Source: Polyrhizophydium stewartii (taxonomy: Eukaryota > Chytridiomycota > Chytridiomycetes > Rhizophydiales). Taken from it: 33,166 bases of DNA. The DNA is taken from the NCBI GenBank assembly GCA_027604665.1, contig JADGIZ010000057.1:1-33166 (forward strand), read 5' to 3'. Below, in pieces: positions 19,562 to 27,909 of the stretch. A model generated the notes under the pieces. That model was not told the DNA's origin, did no database searches, and saw nothing but the letters and a program-made list of their open reading frames with translations. Both the position numbers and the translations under genes were made by a program. Position 1 is the stretch's first letter; each line of letters starts with the position of its first letter.

Positions 19562-19926
19562 GGCGCGTCGATCGCGGCTCTGTCTGGTGGTGGACTCGGC
19601 GGTGCACACGATGCCGAGGTCGCCAGTCCGTGCCGGCTCGGGGGCACGGAAGCGCAAAGCCGCTACAGGTCGCCGTGTCGTCGCGGACAGCGTGGCCGGC
19701 TGCGTGCCTCCAGCCGTGGATGCGGATCCTCAGGGCCCCGTGCTCCTTTGCCGATGGTCTCGGTGTTGGGCATCGCAGTGTCGATGCAACAGCAGCAGCC
19801 ATACAACCGGCACGTCGGCTGTCAAGTTTTGTTAATGACTTTATTCATTTCCCGCAGCGTCAACGGCGGGAGCATTACATAATGAGGCGAGAATGCGGCG
19901 TCAGCACATCATCTGACGGAGAGATG
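19562..19926. other. Intergenic gap, membrane-protein gene to poly-Gln gene
   Basis: This 365-bp stretch lies between two minus-strand genes. It holds the 3' UTR and poly(A) signal of the membrane-protein gene (near 19840) and presumably the promoter of the poly-Gln gene. I looked here for the missing first exon of SMC1 (a frame with a P-loop) and found none. Confidence 0.6.
19840..19845 (-). terminator. Poly(A) signal AATAAA, membrane-protein gene
   Basis: TTTATT on the plus strand reads AATAAA for the minus-strand gene and lies 82 nt after its stop codon, in an AT-richer patch. Confidence 0.6.
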
Positions 19927-20865
19927 CTACAAGTCTCGCCGCTCGAATGGGTCGGCCACCGTGATGAGCGGCTGTAACGATGATGCGCTGCGCTGACTGA
20001 GCGACTCGCTCGAGCAGAGTACGCTGTACAGCGACTCGCCAAAGTCGGCCGCACCCACGTTTCCGGCGCCGATCAGCAGGTCCGAATCGCGGTGGTTGGC
20101 CTCGAGCGTCGTTGCGGTTGGTGCCGGCTTGGTCAAGATGGTCTGCCGCAGCAGCAGTATCGTCTGCAGCGACACGAGCTGGAAGCAGTCGTACAGACGG
20201 AATATGAGGTACGGGTCAAACAGGCTCTTGCCGAACACGAGCCAAATGAGCATCGGAACACAGCTCGTCAGCACAAGCGCCGTCGAGGCAACAAACACGA
20301 TTGCAAACTGCCGCCGCAGCGGTAGCGACTGCCGCGGCATCCATAGCAGTGCAAAGCGGACCATGGCGACGATGAACCCGTAGTTGCTGATGTTCAAAAA
20401 GGTCATGAATATATAAAAGCTGCGGAAGACCCAGCCCGTCGACGAAAACGTCCCGATGGACTGGAGCACCACCGTGACCGTGACCAGGAGCCCCGTGACG
20501 TACTGGCACAGTTTCATCTGCGCGGCGGTCAGGCACGGCCAGTACGCCGAAAAGAGCTTGCCAAGCTCGACCTCGGCGACGTAGAAGAGCGTGTAGTCGA
20601 CCTCGAGCACCAGCATCAAGACACGGGCGGCGAGGGTGTCCGACGACTCGGCCGATGCGACGAGCGGCAGCTCCAAAGCGGTGACCACAGCCAGGGTGAC
20701 ACATGCCGCCCGCGAGAACCTGGCAAACGTCGACGAGGGCAGCTCCCACAGCGACGGCAGCGTCGCAGCGGCCCACAGCAGCACGGCGTATGTCGACACG
20801 TAACGCAGCGCCGTGGTCGACTGGTCGGCCGGTGGTGGCAGGCCGAAGCCCCCAGCGCCGGTCAT
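19927..20865 (-). CDS. Unknown seven-helix membrane protein
   Basis: Single exon, 312 residues from the ATG at 20865. The frame stays open further upstream, but that part runs antisense into the copia relic, so 20865 (MTGAGGFGLP) is the most sensible start; an in-frame ATG in the LMLMRLL segment near 20935 is an alternative. Hydrophobic helices are predicted near 22-40, 52-71, 82-101, 119-139, 150-176, 186-211 and 219-240. A polar C-terminal tail of about 70 residues is rich in Ser. The count and layout resemble a seven-transmembrane receptor or an integral signalling protein. I see no DRY- or NPxxY-like motif and do not recognise the family. Charged residues inside helix 3 (LEVDYTLFYVAEVELGKLF) are notable. 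Confidence 0.7.
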   Translation of the reverse strand: MTGAGGFGLPPPADQSTTALRYVSTYAVLLWAAATLPSLWELPSSTFARFSRAACVTLAVVTALELPLVASAESSDTLAARVLMLVLEVDYTLFYVAEVELGKLFSAYWPCLTAAQMKLCQYVTGLLVTVTVVLQSIGTFSSTGWVFRSFYIFMTFLNISNYGFIVAMVRFALLWMPRQSLPLRRQFAIVFVASTALVLTSCVPMLIWLVFGKSLFDPYLIFRLYDCFQLVSLQTILLLRQTILTKPAPTATTLEANHRDSDLLIGAGNVGAADFGESLYSVLCSSESLSQRSASSLQPLITVADPFERRDL

Positions 20866-21190
20866 GAAGGTTTTTTCTTTTTTAGAAAAGAAGTTTAACG
20901 TCACATCCGCCGCCTGGAGCAGCCGCATGAGCATGAGATCAGCGCTGTACACACCCAGGAGGCACAGTAACTGGTGACCATCAATTTCAAACCAGAAGGG
21001 GCGTGAAAATGGTCGGTGGGCAGTCCCGGCGGGACTCGGCGAGTCTGCGCCAAGGCGCCCACCGCGAAGCACCAGGTTTTGCCGATCTACTGAACCAACT
21101 CGAACAAGTCGGATCGGTTCACGAACCACTTGATTGATAAGGCTTGCGCTGCCGTCGATGAACTCCTGCGGATCAATGGCGCAGAGAGCA
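20866..21190. other. Intergenic segment with T-rich tract
   Basis: Directly before the membrane-protein ATG is an A/T-rich tract (about 20868-20900), the most AT-rich stretch nearby and a plausible promoter part. Short imperfect inverted repeats (GGTTCACGAACC and GAACCAACTCGAAC) lie near 21075-21130. Part of it may be further-decayed retroelement, but I cannot read a conserved domain. Confidence 0.4.
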
Positions 21191-21568
21191 CGGGCGGACA
21201 GCGGCACGCTCATCAAGCTCGGCAAGGCGACTATCGGCGCCTTCAGCCGCAGACAGAAACTCGTGACGCAGTCGACCGCCTAGGCCGAATATGTGGCGAT
21301 CAACGACGCTGCGGCTCCGACCGTCTGGCTCCGTCGAATCCTCGAGTCTCTCGAGGAGCCACAATCGGAACCGACCGTGATCTTCACGGACAACATGGCG
21401 GCCCAGCATCTCAGCAACCACGCCAGGCATCACGACTGCTCCAAGCACATAGACATCAAGTTCCACCGCGTCCGCGAACTCGTCGGCGACAAGATCGTCA
21501 AAGTCGAGGGTGTTCGCACACAGGATTGTGCACCGAGTGGAAGCGTCATCAAAGCCCAGCATGCATAA
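21191..21568 (+). mobile_element. Decayed Ty1/copia RNase H fragment
   Basis: One reading frame over about 125 codons matches the C-terminal RNase H region of copia polyproteins. It has RADSGTLIKLGKATIGAFS, RRQKLVTQSTA, then AEYVAINDAAAPTVWLRRIL, TVIFTDNMAAQHLSNHA and KHIDIKFHRVRELV. An in-frame TAG (21281-21283) replaces the usual Glu codon of the STAEAEY motif. The sequence upstream has lost frame. No gag, integrase, reverse transcriptase or LTR pair is recognisable, so this is a relic. It ends ten bases before the first ATG of the LRR gene frame. Confidence 0.82.
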
Positions 21569-21571
21569 ATA
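21564..21571 (+). promoter_or_regulatory. TATA-like box of the LRR gene
   Basis: CATAAATA lies 88 nt before the preferred ATG (21659) and only 7 nt before an in-frame ATG at 21578, which argues for the downstream start. It sits at the edge of the copia relic. Confidence 0.4.
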
Positions 21572-21658
21572 CCAAACATGGCATTTCTTTCATCTTCCCG
21601 AGCGCATCAGCCACCACCACCGAGACCGCCTTCATCCTCTGACTGTTGCCTCGCAAAC

Positions 21659-24600
21659 ATGGACAACAGAACCGAGACCGCCGCGCAGCCTGGGAGCTCG
21701 GCCGACACTGCGGCGACAAAGCCGCCCAAGCGGCGCAGCTACTTTCGTCTGTTCAGGCGCTCCAGCCGTGACCATACATACACCCGCGACGAGCACGCCA
21801 GCAGCCCGTCGTCTGCCTCGCCCGCCTCGCCCGCCTCGCCCGCCTCGCCCGCCTCGCCCGCCTCGCCCGCCTCGCCCGCCTCGCCCGCCCCCTCGCAGGC
21901 CCAAGGATCCGACAAGGTGCGCCGGCACCGCCGAGTGCACCTGCGCACGGCCTGTGCACTACGCCTGCCGAGGCTGACCAGCCCCCGCAGCGCCGCGACG
22001 AGTTGCTTGCACTGCTCGACGGCGCCTCAGAGTCGGTCCGGAGCAAGACCGGCCTGCCAGATCAGGACTTTGAGCGCATCGTCGACGAGGTCATGGATGG
22101 GCTCTTTGACCTGCGCGGCCGCTTCATGAGCGCCCGTGCCGCCGCGGACGCAGCCAAGGTGTCGGCCAACGACCAGGCCGATAGCAAGGCGGTGCAAGCC
22201 TTTGAACGCCTGCGAGGAGTGCTCAACGCCGCGGCCAATGTGGGTACCGCACGCACGGCGACGTGAACGCACCGACCTCGCTTGAGCTCACCGCCAGGGT
22301 CCGCTGCTCGCAGAACCAAGAGACGATCAAGGCGGCCTGCGAGGTGTTTGTGCAGGAGATCGGCCCCAGCGCTCCCAAGGTCGACGTCGACACCGTCGCC
22401 AACATCGCCACGCTGTCGTCGTCGGTTGTCGAGTTTATCGAGCTTCTCAACCGCCCGCGCGACCCCGGCACCAAGGGCGTGCAGTCCGTCACCCGCTTCC
22501 TTGCCACAAACGGCCTCGAGATCGCCTCGACCGTCGTCAACGTCGCCAAGGCCGCAGCCGACTTTGTGCCGATTCCCGGACTCTCCACGGCCATCGGCAT
22601 CATCGACAAGATCCTCAAGAACATTGGCGACAGCCGCGATGCACCCAAGATAATGCAGGCGTTCTGCGCCGACTTGGCCGAGATCAAGGCGATCATTGCA
22701 CCAATGGCCAACCAGTGGTTCTCGGCGGACGTGCGGCGCAAGTGCAGCGACCTTGTCGCGCTGCTCAAGGAGGCCGACGCGGCTGTCGAGCGCGGCAAGG
22801 CCGATGCAAAGACATGGCGTGCGCTCATGGGCGGCGCCAGCTCCAAGATGGCCGCGCACGTCGAAGGCCTGCGCAGGCAGCTCTCCAAGATCAAGGAGCT
22901 GCTGTCGCTCGCCATGCAAGTCGACAGTGCCATGATGCTGATGCGCATGGCCAAGCAGATCAACATCATCGATGTCAAGTCGGACAAGATGCTTGCGTGC
23001 GTGGCCTTGTGCCGCACCGTGCGTCTGCCTGTCGCGCGCCGCTGACTTGTGCACTCGCCGCTGCTGCAGGCTGCTCCGCCCGCGCACGCTGCTGCTGCGG
23101 CACGACGACTTCATGGTTGCGCCCAGGCCAATCAACTCGTCGGGCGTGTTCCGCGTGTTCGAGGCCAAGATGGACGGCAGCCCGTTTGTGATCAAGGAGT
23201 TCCGCCACGGCATCGAAGGAATCGAGGAGGCAATCGAGGCTGAGGCGCAGCGCTGGTTCAACGCCAACCACCCGAACCTGCTGCAGCTCACGGGCATCTG
23301 CCTTGAGTCAGACACAAAGACGGGACGCGGGCCGTTCATTGCGATGCCGTTTGTCGAGCATGACCTCAAGTCGTTTGCTGCCGCGAATCCTGATCTCGGC
23401 ATGGACGACAAGCTGAGCATCCTGCTGCGCATTGCCCGTGGACTCAAGTACCTACACGACTACGCGCCAGGAGCGCCCATTGTGCACAGCAGCTTGACGC
23501 TGCGCCATGTGCGGATCGGTAAGTCAGTTGCAGCACGCTCCGTCGCCGCTTGCTGGCTTGCTTGATTACTGACTGCCGCATAATTGGTATGCAGAAACAA
23601 AGGAGCAGGTCGTCGACGGCGTCCGCGTCCCCAAAGTCCGCCAGGTCATGATCGTGCCGGCCATCAGCACCGGCACTGCAAGCGCCGATGACCCCAACAG
23701 GGACGCCTTCACGGCGCCAGAGATGCAGGAAAACAACTTTGAGCCAGATGCCAAGCAGGACATTTTCTCGTTTGGCGTTCTTGCGTTCTCGCTCGTTCTA
23801 CGCATGCAGCCAGCTGAAGTGAGAGAATCAGATCTCAAGCGGCCAGACGGGTTTGACGAGCAGTTGTGGTTGAGGCTCGAGCGCTCAATCAGCCCCAAGG
23901 TCTTCAACCGGCCCAAGATCGACGAGATTATTTCGCGGCTGAACATCCTGCTCAAGACAGGTAAGCGCCGCTCTGTGCTGCTCGCAACATAGGGCGTACT
24001 GACGCACGCGCTTGTTGATGAAGAGCTCAAGCCAGCAAGATCAGGCGCATCGGACATTGAGTTGTTATGCGCCGCGTTCCCCGAATGGTGCAAGGACAGC
24101 AATATCTGGCCCGGATTCCTCGATCCCACCGGCGACCTGGTCACCGTGTTTGACGCCGAGACGCAGCGCAGCATGGCCAAGTGGCGGCTCGAGTGGGACT
24201 CGGAGCACAATCTTACTGCCCTGTGCGTCGCTGCACGGTCAAAGGCTGTTCCAAGATGCGATGACAGCTGACGCTGCCTGTCGCGGCTGCAGGCGCCTGA
24301 CAGGATGCGGCATTGCCGGACAGATCCCGACCGACGTCGGCCGTATGACTCAGCTGACGACTCTGTAGGCTGCTAGTGCCTGCGTATCTGCACACCCTCG
24401 CGTTCCGTATGCTGACCGCCGTGACGCAGCTGGCTCGACCAGAACGAGTTTGACGGCGTCATCCCAGCAGAGATCTACAACCTGCACAAGCTGAAGTCGC
24501 TGTGGGTGCCAGACTCTTCCGGCTTCCACTCTGAGCTTGCTAACGGTGGCCATCAGGCGCCTGGCTCAGAACAGGCTAACGGGATCTGTGTCGGCAATCA

Positions 24601-27600
24601 TTGGCAGACTGAAGGAGCTCGTCGATCTGTAAGACGGCGTGCCAGATCAGTTTGCCGCTCTTGGCCATGGTTCTGATTATGTACATCCAGCGACATCTCT
24701 GACTGCAGCATTGACGAGCTGCCGGAGAGTATCCGCAGCCTCCTCAACCTCAAGAACCTGTAAGTGATGATCCGATTCGGGGAACTCCAGCGAGCCAGGC
24801 GTCGAGTTAACACGCGTCTGCACAGTAACGCTTCTGGAACTCCGATCAAGCAGCTGCCTCAGTCGATTGGCACGCTGCAGTCACTCGAGATCGTGTGAGT
24901 TGCGCTTGGTGATTTGGTGCTGGCCGTCGGACACTGACACGACGCTTGAGTCGCGCGTCTGGCCGCAACATCGAGGCGCTGCCCGCAAGTATCACGGACC
25001 TGGGCAACTTGCAAATCCTGTGAGTGACGAACTGGGAACTTCCGTTTCCGACTATTGTTTCTGACGAGATGCTTGTGTGCAGGGATCTGTCGCACGTCAA
25101 GAGCTCGGACGGCGCCAACGGAATCTCCGAGCTTCCTCACGACATTGGCAGATTGGCGAGCCTTGCGGAGCTGTAAGTTGTGTCGCACCGATCGGACCGC
25201 ATCCCGGCACTGCTGACGCCAAAATCCCAGGACGCTCGCAAACCATCAAATCAAATGCCTTCCGGACAGCATCGGCGAGCTCATGTTCCTTCACAAGCTG
25301 TGAGTCGCGGTGCGCACGCAACCGACTCAGATCCAAAGGCTGATCGTGCGTGCACCGACAGCAATATTCAGGGTAACCAGCTCAAGGAACTACCCAACTC
25401 GCTGTGCAATCTTGTTCATCTATACGAGCTGTGAGCCACGACGCCTGAACCGCGACTCGTTCATGATCGCAGCTGACGCCTCCACCAAGCAACCTGGGCA
25501 ACAACTTGATATCCAGCCTGCCAGACCGTATCGGCGATCTCGCCCTGCTCAAGAAGCTGTGAGTTGCAAATTCACTCTTGGATGCGCGGAGCACCGGCTG
25601 ATGCAAATACGTCACAGTAATCTCGGCAGGAATCGCCTTGACGCCGTGCCAGACTCGATCAGCCAGCTCGCGCGACTCACGCACCTGTGAGTTGTTTCGT
25701 CGATCTGGCCTGCATAGCTCGGGCTGACTGTGTCAAACAACTTACAGATCTCTCCGCGAGAACCGGATCTCGGCTTTCCCAGAGTCTGTGTGCCTGCTGA
25801 AGGAGCTGCAAGAGATGTAAGAGGCTCTCATAGCAGATCCTTGCTGTTGCGGCTCGGGCTCATGCGGCAGTGTTACAGCGACCTCGGTTACAACCAAGTT
25901 GTCACTGTCCCTGAAGCCGTGTCGCAGCTCAAGACACTCGAGAGGCTGTAAGCCTGGCTCGGTGCAGCTGCGATAAAATGACTCACGCCAGCACTAACAC
26001 TAAGGTCGGCCAGCCAACTGAACAACAACCAGATCGAGAGCCTGCCCGAGTCGCTCGGCCAACTCAAACGCCTCGTTGAGCTGTAAGACGGAGCTTCTCA
26101 GCAGGCGCACCTCACATCACGTTGCTGACTGCCCAACACGCAGCTCCCTGGGCCGAAACAAACTGACAAGTCTTCCCGAGACTATTGGTGGGCTCGAGAA
26201 CATCACAACCATGTGAGTTCAGCCGACACGCGCTTCTACTCTGATTGCACGACGCTGACGACTGCATATTGCAGCCATCTTAGCTTCAACCAGCTGCAAA
26301 GCCTGCCAGAGTCGCTTGGACTTCTCAAGGAGCTCGCTTGGCTGTGAGCGTCTCTGAAGGCAGAGACACGCGGCTGAATGGGCGGCTGATACACTTGCTT
26401 CGCAGATATGTGAACGACAACCGACTCTCAAGCCTTCCAGAGTCGATTGGACACCTGAGAAATCTCGAGAAGCTGTCAGTTGCATTGACGTCAAAATCGC
26501 CGTGCGCTGCGGTGCTGGCGCGCTGACGCACTGAACTGCCAGTCACGCAAACAACAATCAGATCTCGCATCTGCCTGAGAGCTTCACGAAGCTCGTCAGG
26601 CTCTCTGATCTGTCCGTGGCCTGACTTGCTCGATCACGTTGCCGCGTCGCGGCGTGTTGAACTGACTTTGTATTGCGCCTAGCAACATGCGCAGGAACCG
26701 GCTGGCGAGCCTGCCGGACCGATTCGGCCAGCTTCAAGATCTCGAGAAACTGTGAGATATTCTCGAAAGCGCAAGAGGAGCTTCAACACGGGGACGCTGA
26801 CATGCCCTGGTTTTGCGCAGATCGCTGAGCCAGAACTCCCTGTCGAGCCTGCCAAACTCGCTCTGCGATCTGAAGCAGCTCAGCTGGCTGTGAGGCAGAA
26901 TAGTTGAGGCGCATCCTATGTTTGGCTGGTCGACTGACATGGGCGACGTGCAGCTACATCAGCGCAAATCGGCTTTCCAGCCTGCCAGATTCGCTTTCCA
27001 GGCTCAAGCATCTGGTTTGGCTGTGAGTGCCGTGCGTATCTGGGAAGCTGCGTGCACTGCGTGTCTGACATTTGGTGCTGCAGAGATGCGAGTGGGAACA
27101 ACATCGCTAGTCTGCCGCAATCCATCGAAGAGCTCAAGCACCTGAACTCGCTGTAAGTGGCATCCCAGTGACTTGGCGAGGGCCGCGATGACGCTGACAC
27201 TCTCGGCCTTGACAGCTTCTTGAGCGGCAACCCAATCGCAAACCTGCCAGAGAGCATCGGCAAGCTCCGAAGCCTCGAGAAACTGTGGGTTAAACATCAT
27301 CTGTTCGCTGGACGCTTGCTTTGGTGGCTGACTTTGGTCTGTTGCAGCGACTGCGGTGGCGGCCAGCTCACCCAGCTCCCTGGATCGATTGGCGAGCTCA
27401 AGCACCTCACTTGGCTGTGAGAAAATGTCACAGCAGTATCACCGCGACGAGATATGCACGGCTGACACGCCGACTTGACAGCTGCGTTGACGACAACCAA
27501 CTTCGCAGCCTTCCTGATTCGCTCTCGCAGCTCAAGAAGCTCGTGCGGCTGTAAGTTCCGGCTGTGCATCCGCTGTTTCGACGAATCGTGCCTGACACAG

Positions 27601-27792
27601 AGCTGCAGGAGCATCAGGAACAACATGATCGAGACGAAGCCGCTCTTCTTCTCCACGCTCACCGGCACCACCTTGTGAGATGCACAGCGATTGCGGCAGC
27701 GCTGATGTGGTGTCGGCGTGCTGACAGCACAACTCACACGCAGCGTCGAGGACGGCAATCCGTATGCCCTCGCAGAGGCCGAGCAGGCCTGA
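21659..27792 (+). CDS. MLKL-like helical domain / pseudokinase / LRR protein
   Basis: A 33-exon gene of about 1357 residues. The first six exons are 21659-21916, 21991-22239, 22314-22996, 23070-23518, 23595-23960 and 24024-24222. The next 26 (24293-27674) are leucine-rich repeats, and the last is 27744-27792. In order the protein has a basic N-terminus (KPPKRRSYFRLFRR), an SPA-repeat linker, a helical region of about 310 residues, a kinase-fold domain (about 410-665), a short joining segment and the LRR array (735-1341), with a 16-residue tail. There is no signal peptide or membrane helix, so it is probably cytosolic with the LRRs as sensor. The helical part carries a VPIPGLSTAIG motif seen in MLKL/HeLo-like N-terminal domains (established for fungal and plant relatives). 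The kinase has lost its catalytic residues. A role in regulated cell death or self/non-self recognition is an inference. An in-frame ATG at 21578 would add 27 residues. Confidence 0.85.
21815..21886 (+). repeat. 9-bp tandem repeat coding (ASP)n
   Basis: Eight perfect copies of GCCTCGCCC in exon 1 of the LRR gene encode Ala-Ser-Pro units, a flexible linker between the basic N-terminus and the helical domain. Its perfection suggests recent expansion. Confidence 0.9.
22314..22996 (+). other. Exon encoding MLKL/HeLo-like helical region
   Basis: This exon (residues about 170-396) is predicted all-helical, with the hydrophobic helix and turn VAKAAADFVPIPGLSTAIGI followed by IDKILKNIGDSRDAPKIM. Long amphipathic helices follow (DVRRKCSDLVALLKEADAAV, LRRQLSKIKELLSLAMQVDS). 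The PxPGL turn after an amphipathic helix is the signature I know from MLKL-NTD-like domains of fungi and plants. The exon 2 product (LLALLDGASESVRSKTG...) is also helical and could be part of the same bundle. Confidence 0.6.
23070..23960 (+). other. Pseudokinase domain segment (exons 4-5)
   Basis: Kinase-fold landmarks are clear: the beta-3 lysine in FVIKEF (about K439), NHPNLLQLTGICLE, the hinge region FIAMPFVEHDL, LRIARGLKYLHD, TAPEM in place of the APE motif (about 586-590) and DIFSFGVLAFSLVL. The Gly-rich loop is reduced (INSSGVFRVFEAKM). The HRD catalytic loop reads HSSLTLRHV (about 536) and no DFG is found between it and APE, where VMIVPAIS stands instead. Two key aspartates are missing, so catalysis is unlikely. 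The fold is closest to the tyrosine-kinase-like group. Confidence 0.85.
24293..27674 (+). repeat. Leucine-rich repeat array, one repeat per exon
   Basis: Exons: 24293-24364, 24430-24501, 24557-24628, 24691-24759, 24826-24894, 24951-25019, 25083-25172, 25231-25299, 25362-25430, 25490-25558, 25618-25686, 25748-25816, 25879-25947, 26014-26082, 26144-26212, 26275-26343, 26406-26474, 26543-26611, 26683-26751, 26821-26889, 26954-27022, 27084-27152, 27216-27284, 27348-27416, 27482-27550, 27609-27674. All are phase 2, splitting the leucine codon CT|N at the repeat boundary. Twenty-one are exactly 69 nt (23 residues). The first three are 72 nt with plant-type xGxIP features (QIPTDVGRMTQLTTL). The fourth onward follow LxxNxLxxLPxSIGxLxxL. 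Exon 13 (25083-25172) carries a 7-residue insertion, and the last is a degenerate cap. Confidence 0.93.
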
Positions 27793-27909
27793 GTGATACC
27801 CGCAATGAAGAGCCGCTGCGATGCGTGAGCAGGCAGACTGGACTGTGCGCCGCTCTGTCGGGCGTCGATCCAGGGCGATATCGCACCTTCCCCGACTCCC
27901 CGACCCGCG

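Noticed and set aside
24062..27792. Each small ORF in the LRR region as a separate short gene
   Set aside because: They are slices of one spliced frame; all junctions are CT|GT...AG|N with conserved LRR spacing, and the stops lie in introns.
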